A stretch of 5,802 nucleotides of DNA from Candidatus Woesearchaeota archaeon (GCA_016179995.1 JACPCC010000066.1:1-5802); one strand, 5' to 3'. Positions 1 through 5,328 are shown, counted from the first letter of the stretch. Notes: generated by a model from the letters alone, not told the origin. Program-made: numbers and translations.

Positions 1-1510
1 GAAGCATTTTAAACCTTTCGTTCTTAAGTAAGAATAAGAGTCCTTGCTGGGCAGGATATTTTTCTTTTATCTGCGGGGTTAAATAGATGATGGAGAGCTC
101 ATTACTTTCTAAAAGAGGGAAGGTTTGAGAAGTATAAGTGGAGTTAAAAATGTTGATAGTTGTGGCTTCTTTAAGTTTATCGTTCTCATTTAAAGAAAAG
201 AAAGCTTTTCTCTGGCTGAAATAGTTAATCAGCGGGGCATTAACTGCTTCAGAGAAGATGATACTCTCAGAAGGAATGTTTTCTTTAGCCCATAGTAAAA
301 CTTCTTTTTCTGAACTAGTAGGTTCAAAATGATAATTTCTTTGCAAATAAGTTGTAGTCGAGAAAAATAAGCTCAAGAACAATAAAAAGATGGTAAAAGC
401 TTTAAGATAAGATAATTCCCATTTTCTGTTGAGAAGTATAAGAAAACCACGAGCAGCAAAGAAAACAAGCACCAGAGTTAAGTAAAGAATAGTCTCTGTG
501 GAATTAATATACAAAATAATAGTTATTAAAAGTAAAATAAGAGCAAATAAAATATTCTTTTTCTTGTTAAATGAATTCCAACTAGAACCCAGACCTATAA
601 CTGCCAAAAATAGAGTAAAGAAACTCAAGCCGCTCACTCCGCCTAAATCTGAGATGAGATCAGAAAAGAATTGTTCTTCATGAAATGGACCTATAGAAAA
701 AGGGCGGTTTAAGACTAATAGATGAAGAAGTAAGATTAAAAATAAAGCAATAAGAATGAATATTTTAGAATTAATGAACTCTTTAGATTTAAAAGTATTT
801 TTTTTATCAGTTGTAATTTTTTTAACAGTTGGGTTATTAGATGCTGATTTAATGAAAAAATAGAGTAGGATAAGTATTATTAATATTGCACTAATCCAGT
901 CCAGAAGAGAAGCTAAGAGGAAAGGGATGATGAAAAGAGTGGTTGATAAAATTTGCGAGATGGTGGAGATATCTTTTTTTAATAGGAACTTGTAATCTGA
1001 AGATAAATTTGAAGATAAATTATAAAAAAGAGTAAAACCAGAAGAAATGAAGAATAAAAAAAGAGCAGTAGTCGAGATAGTACTATAAGCATTGATAAAC
1101 GTAGGTGAGATTATAAAGAAAATGAAACTGTAAAAAGTCAATTCTGTAGAGAGATTAAACTTTTTGGCGAGATTAATGAGACAATAAATAGTACCAAACA
1201 TTAAAAGCAGAGGCAGGAGAGATAAAAAGTAAAGAGGGACGTTCTGAAGATGCAAAATTGATAAATAAGCATATGTTTCTGCACCGTTAAATAGTGGTTC
1301 TTTTCTTATGAAGTTAAATATTATGGGCAGGACAGCAAAAAACAGGGCTAGCGTATAAATTATATTTTTCCAATAAGAAGGAACTAATAAAAATTTAGTT
1401 TTAGGAAATGAGTCGATTTTAGTAAAGGAATTAGTTTTAGTGAAATGATTATTTTTAATTGCTAGTTTATTAATAGTGTTTCTGTTTTTAGTTGTTTGTT
1501 TATTTGACAT
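1..1510 (-). CDS. STT3/PMT-like GT-C membrane protein, paralogue of the upstream gene; 3' end beyond the window
   Basis: Reading the minus strand from the ATG at 1510-1508 gives 503 uninterrupted codons to the window edge with no stop, so the gene is partial. After a polar Asn/Lys/Thr-rich N-terminus (residues 1-45) come about 10 hydrophobic segments, then a soluble C-terminal domain from about residue 400. An early luminal motif GAETYAYL (about 76-83) sits where the neighbour has YDSYYHLR, so the usual Asp and His are replaced. A SDLGGVSGLSF segment (about 286-296) resembles loops of archaeal STT3-like proteins. The C-terminal block EVLLWAKENIPSE...INYFSQRKAFF matches AFRWLGEHSTPN...ITFYGQRKNFI of the gene 96 bp upstream, and IIYLTP matches YLILTP near that protein's end; only some 15-25 residues are probably missing. 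I infer a transmembrane sugar transferase or a non-catalytic relative. The exact substrate cannot be told, and the motif loss leaves activity doubtful. Confidence 0.8.
   Translation of the reverse strand, partial: MSNKQTTKNRNTINKLAIKNNHFTKTNSFTKIDSFPKTKFLLVPSYWKNIIYTLALFFAVLPIIFNFIRKEPLFNGAETYAYLSILHLQNVPLYFLSLLPLLLMFGTIYCLINLAKKFNLSTELTFYSFIFFIISPTFINAYSTISTTALFLFFISSGFTLFYNLSSNLSSDYKFLLKKDISTISQILSTTLFIIPFLLASLLDWISAILIILILLYFFIKSASNNPTVKKITTDKKNTFKSKEFINSKIFILIALFLILLLHLLVLNRPFSIGPFHEEQFFSDLISDLGGVSGLSFFTLFLAVIGLGSSWNSFNKKKNILFALILLLITIILYINSTETILYLTLVLVFFAARGFLILLNRKWELSYLKAFTIFLLFLSLFFSTTTYLQRNYHFEPTSSEKEVLLWAKENIPSESIIFSEAVNAPLINYFSQRKAFFSLNENDKLKEATTINIFNSTYTSQTFPLLESNELSIIYLTPQIKEKYPAQQGLLFLLKNERFKML
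999..1022. repeat. 12-bp in-frame tandem duplication
   Basis: GAAGATAAATTT at 999-1010 is followed directly by GAAGATAAATTA at 1011-1022. In the minus-strand protein it encodes the doubled tetrapeptide NLSS-NLSS in a polar loop. It is a small, frame-preserving slippage product of the same kind as the larger repeats in both membrane-protein genes. Confidence 0.7.
1399..1452. repeat. 18-bp degenerate tandem repeat, three units, inside the coding sequence
   Basis: Three consecutive 18-bp units each begin with TTTTAG (1399-1416, 1417-1434, 1435-1452). On the minus strand they encode hexapeptides of the pattern F-T/P-K-x-x-S within the polar N-terminus (about residues 20-40) before the first membrane segment. 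The units have diverged but keep the frame, so this looks like an old slippage expansion in a tolerant tail. Confidence 0.6.
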
Positions 1511-1527
1511 TTGGGAATCTCTGAGAT

Positions 1528-1546
1528 AGTTAAACTCGAGTTATGG
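1528..1546 (-). promoter_or_regulatory. weak putative promoter of the downstream GT-C gene
   Basis: On the minus strand CCATAACT (1546-1539) is followed by TTTAACTA (1535-1528), centred about 21 bp before the ATG at 1510. That is somewhat closer than the 26-28 bp seen for the other genes here. There is no Shine-Dalgarno sequence before this ATG, so either a leaderless transcript or read-through from the upstream gene has to serve it. The TATA match is poor and the call tentative. Confidence 0.3.
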
Positions 1547-1551
1547 TCAGT

Positions 1552-1615
1552 TTGAATGCTAGTTAATTTGAATGCTAGTTAATTTGAAAGTTAGTTAACT
1601 TGGTAATTAGTTAGT
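1552..1615. repeat. 16-bp tandem repeat, four units, across the stop codon of the upstream GT-C gene
   Basis: Units are 1552-1567 and 1568-1583 (identical, TTGAATGCTAGTTAAT), 1584-1599 (TTGAAAGTTAGTTAAC) and a degenerate fourth, 1600-1615. The fourth unit contains the stop codon (1607-1609) and last codons of the minus-strand gene. The array fills most of the 96-bp gap to the next gene. The period is not a multiple of three and the units carry stop codons, so it is not coding beyond the gene end. There are no spacers, so it is not a CRISPR array. Confidence 0.85.
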
Positions 1616-3292
1616 CTCACGCTGTCCGAGAGCACATTTTATTTCATAGATATTAATATTGTTTTGGTTATAAATTAATTTAAAGCACTTTGGAGTTAAA
1701 TATTTAAGTTTAGGGACGGAAAATTTTTCTTGGGCAAATGGAGTGAGAATCAGATAGTTGATATTATACCGGGTGATAATCTGCAAGGCTTCAGTCTGAA
1801 AAATAGTTGTATACAGAGATTGTAAATCTTTAAAACGTGAAGAAGAGTCGGAAACTTGAGTGAATTGGCTGTCAATGAAATTTTTTCTTTGTCCATAAAA
1901 AGTAATTAAGTGCCCTTCTTCAAAAGCAGCAGCGACTAAGCTGTTGGGAGTGCTATGTTCGCCCAACCAACGAAAAGCAGTTACTTCTTCATTGCTAGGA
2001 CGTTCTTGATCCAGAGCATGAGCAAAAGCAGGATAAACCGTAGTTCCCAAGAGAAGAAGTAATAATAAGAACGGCCAGAACTTGATGAAGAAACGTAACT
2101 TTGTTTTTTCAAGATAACCGAGGATTAAGACGTAAAATTGTGAAAATAAGACGGCTAAAATGAGTCCTAAAAAAGCTAAGGCCAAATCAAAGCGAATTAA
2201 GCGCAAGACTGAAAAAAGTACAGTGGAGATTCCTAAGCTGAGAAGAAGCAAAGAACTTTCATCTTTAAATTTGAAAAGAAGATGATAAATGACATATACT
2301 CCTGCCAAGAAAGGAATGAAACTCAGCAAGAGCAAAGCTTGTGTAATGGAAAACTGAGGAAAATAGTCTAAGATTATCTGCGGGGGAATATTCTGCCAAA
2401 TAAATTTTGGTCCTTCCCGCAATAGAATATTCTTGAAGAAGATAAGCTGGCTCCAGAGATAGAAGAATATAGAAATTAAGATCAATTCTTTTTGTGCAGA
2501 AGATATTTTCTTGCTTTCGACAAAACAAAGGAGAGCGTAAACGCCAAACCCTAGTATGAGAAGAACTAGTGAGGAAGTAGTAAATGCAGTTAAAGCAAGA
2601 AGTGATAAATAAAGGTAAACATTTCGTTTAGTTTTTAGATTTTCAAAGCTAAGATTTTTAGGATTGATATTTTTAGTATTGATATATTTAGTATTGATAT
2701 TTTCAGTTTTGAAGTGTTTAGTGTTAACATTAGAAACAAAATTGATATTAAGAAAAAAATAGATGGTTAAGAAGAGAAGAGGCAAGCCCAAGCTCTCAGG
2801 AATAAAAGAATTGGTTTTGAAGAGAATGGGAAGGAATCCGGCAATACCGGCGGAGAATAGACTTGCTGTTTCAGAAGGAGTTATTTTTTTGCTTAAGAAA
2901 TAGATAAGTGGCACTAGCAGCGAAAATAAAAGATTAGGTAAAATTTTGGCCAAAATTTCTAAATTGATGAATAAGCTGAAGAAAGCAGAAAGATAGTAAA
3001 ACACGGGAAGAAAAATGGATTCACGTCCGCCATAAGATAAAGGATCGCTATAAAGAGGCAAGCCAGTTTGAGCGATATGTTCTACTTGACGCAGATGGTA
3101 ATAAGAATCGTAACTAAAGTTCTCTAAAGAGAAAGATAAAGTCAGCCTCACTAGAAGAGTTATTAAAAATAATGAGATTAAGAAAGTGGTGCTATATTTA
3201 TTTTTTAATTCTGAAGTAAGAGGGAATATCTTCTTCCTCACAGAGTTCTTGATGGTTTTCAGACTTTGAACGCTTTTAAATCTACTACCCAT
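1607..3292 (-). CDS. STT3/PMT-like GT-C family membrane glycosyltransferase
   Basis: A 561-residue polytopic protein. The first hydrophobic segment (about 36-55) is followed by the luminal motif YDSYYHLR (61-68) and DPLSYGG (83-89). This is the D-x-Y-Y-H pattern of archaeal STT3/AglB-like and related GT-C transferases, which move sugars from polyprenyl-phosphate carriers on the outer membrane face. About ten further membrane segments lie between 92 and 424, with RLIRFDLALAF (364-374) in the position of the conserved Arg-containing segment. A soluble C-terminal domain follows (about 425-561) with AFRWLGEHSTPNS and FEEGHLITFYGQR. The WWDYG motif of true oligosaccharyltransferases is absent; AAFEEGH takes its place, so this is a relative rather than AglB itself. 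A low-complexity NTK-rich insert (about 189-223) is encoded by a DNA repeat. The start at 3292 lies 26 bp after a good TATA box with no Shine-Dalgarno site. The sugar and acceptor are unknown. Confidence 0.8.
   Translation of the reverse strand: MGSRFKSVQSLKTIKNSVRKKIFPLTSELKNKYSTTFLISLFLITLLVRLTLSFSLENFSYDSYYHLRQVEHIAQTGLPLYSDPLSYGGRESIFLPVFYYLSAFFSLFINLEILAKILPNLLFSLLVPLIYFLSKKITPSETASLFSAGIAGFLPILFKTNSFIPESLGLPLLFLTIYFFLNINFVSNVNTKHFKTENINTKYINTKNINPKNLSFENLKTKRNVYLYLSLLALTAFTTSSLVLLILGFGVYALLCFVESKKISSAQKELILISIFFYLWSQLIFFKNILLREGPKFIWQNIPPQIILDYFPQFSITQALLLLSFIPFLAGVYVIYHLLFKFKDESSLLLLSLGISTVLFSVLRLIRFDLALAFLGLILAVLFSQFYVLILGYLEKTKLRFFIKFWPFLLLLLLLGTTVYPAFAHALDQERPSNEEVTAFRWLGEHSTPNSLVAAAFEEGHLITFYGQRKNFIDSQFTQVSDSSSRFKDLQSLYTTIFQTEALQIITRYNINYLILTPFAQEKFSVPKLKYLTPKCFKLIYNQNNINIYEIKCALGQRETN
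2625..2729. repeat. 15-bp coding minisatellite, about seven units, giving NTK pentapeptide repeats
   Basis: Seven 15-bp units run without gaps from 2625 to 2729. The best conserved are 2655-2669, 2670-2684 and 2685-2699 (TTTAG-x-ATTGATA cores); the outer ones are degenerate. On the minus strand they encode the pentads VNTKH, FKTEN, INTKY, INTKN, INPKN, LSFEN and LKTKR (protein residues about 189-223), placed in a loop between two membrane segments. The repeat keeps the frame and introduces no stop, so it lengthens a polar loop. NxT/S sequons are not created except by chance. Confidence 0.8.
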
Positions 3293-3312
3293 AGAACATA
3301 GAAGAGAGGGTT

Positions 3313-3323
3313 GTTTTATAAAG
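3313..3323 (-). promoter_or_regulatory. TATA box of the upstream GT-C gene
   Basis: The minus strand reads CTTTATAAAAC, centred about 26 bp before the ATG at 3292. This is the archaeal TATA spacing for a transcript starting at or next to the start codon. No Shine-Dalgarno sequence lies in between, which agrees with a leaderless mRNA. The sequence upstream of it (3324-3330, BRE position) ends at the direct repeat that borders the inverted-repeat element. Confidence 0.65.
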
Positions 3324-3330
3324 ATGATGG

Positions 3331-3352
3331 GAAAAATGGTAAGACTTCAGCT
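3331..3352. repeat. left direct repeat (8 bp) plus left terminal inverted repeat (14 bp)
   Basis: GAAAAATG (3331-3338) is followed directly by GTAAGACTTCAGCT (3339-3352). The same octamer recurs at 3526-3533. The 14-mer matches the reverse complement of 3512-3525 at 13 of 14 positions. The juxtaposition of an exact direct repeat and terminal inverted repeats is the layout of a transposon end with its target-site duplication. Confidence 0.7.
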
Positions 3353-3525
3353 AAGTGAAGCAATGTCGTCGTCAAGGCCAAGAGGTTAACTTTGCTTAGT
3401 TTTATTGCAGGAACAGATACGAAAATTATTAATATTACAGCAATATTCTGACTACAAAACATCTAATTTTCGTCAAAGTTAACGGCCACGATGACATTGC
3501 AAACTTCAGAAAGCTGAAGTATTAC
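3339..3525. mobile_element. 187-bp fold-back MITE-like element (alternatively a structured RNA)
   Basis: The ends are 14-bp inverted repeats with one mismatch, bordered on both sides by GAAAAATG. Inside, the right arm from 3464 to 3500 pairs without interruption with the left arm: 3360-3372 with 3488-3500 (13 pairs, one G-T), 3376-3379 with 3484-3487, 3385-3394 with 3474-3483, and 3419-3428 with 3464-3473. Left-arm bulges are 3, 5 and 24 nt. Together with the outer stem (3344-3352/3512-3520) and TGAA/TTCA this gives about 50 base pairs. The 35-nt apical loop holds a small hairpin (AATATT at 3431-3436 and 3442-3447). There is no open reading frame, so it would depend on a transposase elsewhere. 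Removing it with one octamer leaves about 135 bp between divergent genes, normal for a compact genome. No known archaeal RNA family was recognised, but a stable RNA cannot be excluded. Confidence 0.65.
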
Positions 3526-3533
3526 GAAAAATG
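3512..3533. repeat. right terminal inverted repeat (14 bp) plus right direct repeat (8 bp)
   Basis: AGCTGAAGTATTAC (3512-3525) is the inverted counterpart of 3339-3352 and is followed by GAAAAATG (3526-3533), an exact copy of 3331-3338. The right end can also fold on itself (ACTTCAG at 3503-3509 with CTGAAGT at 3514-3520, 4-nt loop), so a local terminal hairpin competes with the long-range stem. Confidence 0.7.
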
Positions 3534-3585
3534 TGAGGTTAATTAAATGTTAAGTTTGAGAAACAAATAATAACTCATTCGCTTA

Positions 3586-3600
3586 CCATAACTTTAAATC
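3586..3600 (+). promoter_or_regulatory. putative radB promoter (BRE/TATA)
   Basis: CCATAACT (3586-3593) runs into TTTAAATC (3593-3600), centred about 26 bp before the ATG at 3623. The spacing fits transcription starting at the start codon, and the pyrimidine-rich leader CTTCTACCTTACCTC has no Shine-Dalgarno site. CCATAACT also occurs upstream of two other genes in this window. Confidence 0.5.
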
Positions 3601-3622
3601 TACTCTTCTACCTTACCTCGAA

Positions 3623-4321
3623 ATGAGCAAAATTTCCAGCGGAGCAGAGTTCCTGAACAAGTTTTTAGGCGGCGGTTACGATTTTGATATTGTGACGACT
3701 ATTTTCGGTCCTTCGGGAAGCGGTAAGACTAATATCTGCCTTATTGCTGCAGTAGAACAAGCTTCTAAAGGTAAGAAGATAATTTTTGTAGATACCGAAG
3801 GAGGAATTGCCGTAGAGAGAATCAAGCAAATCTGCGGTGATGATGAAAAAAAAGTAAAAGATGTTTTAGAGAAAACTTTGTTTTTCAATCCACTTAATTT
3901 CGAAGAACAGAAAGAAGTTTTTACACAATTGAAAGAAATAGTTAAAGATATGATTAACTCACAGATTGGTTTAATTATTGTTGACTCAATTTCCATGCTT
4001 TATCGTCTGGAATTAGGCAAAAGTGAGGGAGTGTATGATATTAATGCCGCCCTGGGAAGGCAACTTGCTTTTTTAGTAGAGATTGCCAGACGTAAAAATA
4101 TACCTGTTTTATTGACAAACCAAGTCTATTCAGATTTTGATAATCGCGATCAAGTGAAGATGGTAGGTGGAGATTTGTTGAAATATGGCAGCAAGTGCCT
4201 GCTGGAATTACAGAAGATGAAAAATGGTCGTCTGCTTATTTTGAGAAAACATCGTTCTTTGGCAGAAGGCAAAGAGATTAGGTTTAAGATAGTGCAGAAT
4301 GGAGTGGAAGAGTTGGTATAA
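3623..4321 (+). CDS. radB: DNA repair and recombination protein RadB
   Basis: A 232-residue RecA/RadA-superfamily ATPase consisting of the core domain only, the size typical of archaeal RadB (RadA is about 320-350 with an N-terminal helix-hairpin-helix domain, absent here). Seen in order: Walker A GPSGSGKT (29-36), FVDTEGG (55-61) with the catalytic-type Glu after the second strand, Walker B LIIVDS (117-122), TNQVYSDF (165-172) and the RadB-like VGGDLLKYGSKCLLEL (181-196), then RKHRSLAEGKEIRFKI near the C-terminus. RadB is known as a RadA paralogue that binds DNA and acts as a recombination mediator, with weak ATPase activity; it works in the cytoplasm. The start is supported by the TATA box 26 bp upstream and by the family's usual SKISSG-type beginning. 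It appears monocistronic, with a 111-bp gap and a new promoter before the next gene. Confidence 0.93.
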   Translation: MSKISSGAEFLNKFLGGGYDFDIVTTIFGPSGSGKTNICLIAAVEQASKGKKIIFVDTEGGIAVERIKQICGDDEKKVKDVLEKTLFFNPLNFEEQKEVFTQLKEIVKDMINSQIGLIIVDSISMLYRLELGKSEGVYDINAALGRQLAFLVEIARRKNIPVLLTNQVYSDFDNRDQVKMVGGDLLKYGSKCLLELQKMKNGRLLILRKHRSLAEGKEIRFKIVQNGVEELV

Positions 4322-4336
4322 ATTGATTAGTGAATT

Positions 4337-4369
4337 TACGAACAAGTGTGTAATACGAACAAGATGTAA
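4337..4369. repeat. two-unit 16/17-bp tandem repeat downstream of radB
   Basis: TACGAACAAGTGTGTAA (4337-4353) is followed directly by TACGAACAAGATGTAA (4354-4369). The first ten bases are identical and the rest differs by one substitution-plus-deletion. It lies just after the radB stop codon, like the 16-bp array at the end of the minus-strand glycosyltransferase gene. No T-run terminator is visible in this gap. Confidence 0.65.
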
Positions 4370-4400
4370 AGCTAGCAGATTGCCATAACTCACAAGAATC

Positions 4401-4409
4401 TTTTTAAAG
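4401..4409 (+). promoter_or_regulatory. TATA box of the zinc-binding protein/M50 unit
   Basis: TTTTTAAAG is centred about 28 bp before the ATG at 4433, with AGAATC in the BRE position. The stretch between it and the ATG is A/T-rich with no Shine-Dalgarno site, again pointing to a leaderless transcript. It would drive both the small zinc-binding protein and the overlapping M50 gene. Confidence 0.55.
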
Positions 4410-4432
4410 AAAGCTGTATTTTTATTTTAACA

Positions 4433-4657
4433 ATGACTAAAAAATGTATTATCTGCGATAATGAGGCTTCTTTTCAGATTAAGGGTACGGCCGATTATTA
4501 TTGTCAAGAGTGCGCAGAAGATAATTTTGCGGATTTAGATTTACTTGTAAAAGTAGAAGAAGAGGCCCTGCAGTTAAAGGAATTCGTGGAAAATAAAGAG
4601 CAGGAGAATGAAGATGAACCACGAACAATAATCGAGGAAAATAATGGAGCACAGTGA
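4433..4657 (+). CDS. small CxxC/CxxC zinc-binding protein, function unknown
   Basis: A 74-residue acidic protein. CIIC (5-8) and CQEC (24-27) form a four-cysteine treble-clef or zinc-ribbon-like knuckle separated by a short beta-type stretch (FQIKGTADYY). This is followed by a charged, Glu-rich helix (about 38-60) and a polar tail with no membrane segment. I recognise no named family; short four-Cys proteins like this are common in archaea and often act as protein- or nucleic-acid-binding accessories. Its last 14 bases overlap the start of the M50 gene (ATGGAGCACAGTGA read in two frames), so the two are very likely translated together and may work together, with this protein as a cytoplasmic partner or regulator of the protease. 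That link is inference from gene order only. The ATG is supported by the TATA spacing. Confidence 0.75.
   Translation: MTKKCIICDNEASFQIKGTADYYCQECAEDNFADLDLLVKVEEEALQLKEFVENKEQENEDEPRTIIEENNGAQ
4634..4637 (+). promoter_or_regulatory. Shine-Dalgarno site for the M50 gene
   Basis: GAGG lies six bases before the ATG at 4644, inside the end of the preceding gene. It is the only start in the window with a convincing Shine-Dalgarno core. This fits an internal gene of an operon in an organism whose first genes are leaderless, and it supports the chosen start. Confidence 0.45.
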
Positions 4658-5267
4658 AATTAAATTTGCAGGGATTAAAACTTCTAAAACTGAATTGAGA
4701 GATATTGCTAAAGCTTGGATTGTTATTTCTCTGGCTTTTGCTTTGGCGTTTAGCAGTATTAGTCTAATGGAGGGAAATGTTTCTAAGATATATTCTAGGA
4801 GTTTTTTAGTGATGTTTGGGGTATCATTATTTACTGCAGGTTTAGGTTTTTTATTGCACGAAATGGCCCATAAATTAGTCGCTCAACGTTATGGATGTAT
4901 GGCGGAGTTTCGTGCTTTTGACCAGATGTTATATTTAGCATTAATTCTAGCTTTTTTGAGCGGTTTTATTTTTGCTGCCCCTGGAGCAGTTATGATTTCA
5001 GGCATGATTACCAGAAAAGAAAATGGGCTTATTAGCGTCGCTGGACCGGCAACTAATTATGTTTTAGCGGCAATGTTTTTAGGATTGAATTTCGCTTTTC
5101 CGGGATTAAGTATACTATTTTTAACAGGTTTTTCTATTAATGCCTGGTTGGGATTGTTCAATATGATTCCTTTTGGAAACTTTGATGGCAGCAAAATTTG
5201 GGCTTGGAATATTTCTGCGTGGTTTGGAATGGTGGGAGTGGGTGTGTTTTATTTGTGGAAGTTGTAA
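4644..5267 (+). CDS. site-2-protease-like M50 family membrane zinc metallopeptidase
   Basis: A 207-residue integral membrane protein. After a short cytoplasmic start come hydrophobic segments at about 23-43, 54-71, 95-115, 130-150, 152-170 and 190-206. The zinc-binding HEMAH (72-76, HExxH) lies at the end of the second segment, and the third metal ligand region N-x-x-P-x-x-x-x-D-G is seen as NMIPFGNFDG (173-182). SVAGPATNYVLA (131-142) is the conserved glycine-rich helix that precedes it. These are all the hallmarks of intramembrane site-2 proteases, which cut membrane-anchored proteins such as transcription regulators within the bilayer. No PDZ or CBS domain is fused, so this is a minimal form, as is common in archaea. 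It overlaps the zinc-binding protein gene by 14 bp. The substrate is unknown. Confidence 0.9.
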   Translation: MEHSEIKFAGIKTSKTELRDIAKAWIVISLAFALAFSSISLMEGNVSKIYSRSFLVMFGVSLFTAGLGFLLHEMAHKLVAQRYGCMAEFRAFDQMLYLALILAFLSGFIFAAPGAVMISGMITRKENGLISVAGPATNYVLAAMFLGLNFAFPGLSILFLTGFSINAWLGLFNMIPFGNFDGSKIWAWNISAWFGMVGVGVFYLWKL

Positions 5268-5274
5268 GTCATAG

Positions 5275-5290
5275 TTATTTTACTTTATTC
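5275..5290 (+). terminator. possible T-rich terminator after the M50 gene
   Basis: TTATTTTACTTTATTC begins eight bases after the stop codon and is rich in short T tracts, the kind of signal at which archaeal RNA polymerase can stop. No hairpin accompanies it and no run exceeds four T, so the call is weak. The rest of the gap to the tRNA holds only the tRNA promoter. Confidence 0.3.
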
Positions 5291-5315
5291 AAATCTAATC
5301 CTTCTTTCCCACAAA

Positions 5316-5328
5316 TTTAATAAATAAA
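5316..5328 (+). promoter_or_regulatory. TATA box of the tRNA-Thr gene
   Basis: TTTAATAAATAAA is centred about 29 bp before the first base of the tRNA, the normal archaeal spacing for a transcript beginning a few bases before the mature 5' end. The pyrimidine-rich stretch upstream (CTTCTTTCCC) is not part of it. Confidence 0.55.

Noticed and set aside
498..683. Plus-strand open frame of 61 codons
   Set aside because: It lies wholly within the long minus-strand membrane-protein gene, has a low-complexity sequence without motifs, and lacks a promoter or Shine-Dalgarno site.
1552..1615. CRISPR array
   Set aside because: The units are directly contiguous, have no spacers and are too short.
2265..2528. 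Minus-strand open frame of 87 codons inside the glycosyltransferase gene
   Set aside because: It is an alternative frame of a real gene on the same strand with no independent start signals or recognisable domain.
3321..3340. Box C-like ATGATGG suggesting a C/D guide RNA
   Set aside because: Only one imperfect box is present, with no properly spaced box D or C'/D' pair, and it overlaps the promoter of the minus-strand gene.
3339..3525. SRP RNA or RNase P RNA
   Set aside because: The conserved SRP apical sequences and the RNase P core motifs are not seen, and the element is A/T-rich and shorter than either.
3275..3604. Repeated 12-mer TTTAAATCTACT at 3275-3286 and 3593-3604
   Set aside because: One copy is in coding sequence and the other in a promoter. 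A match of this length is expected by chance about once or more in an AT-rich window of this size.
3676..3996. Minus-strand open frame of 106 codons opposite radB
   Set aside because: It is the antisense shadow of a well-conserved gene, and its composition follows from the RadB codons.
4208..4393. Minus-strand open frame of 61 codons over the end of radB
   Set aside because: It overlaps conserved RadB coding sequence and the tandem repeat, with no motif or promoter of its own.
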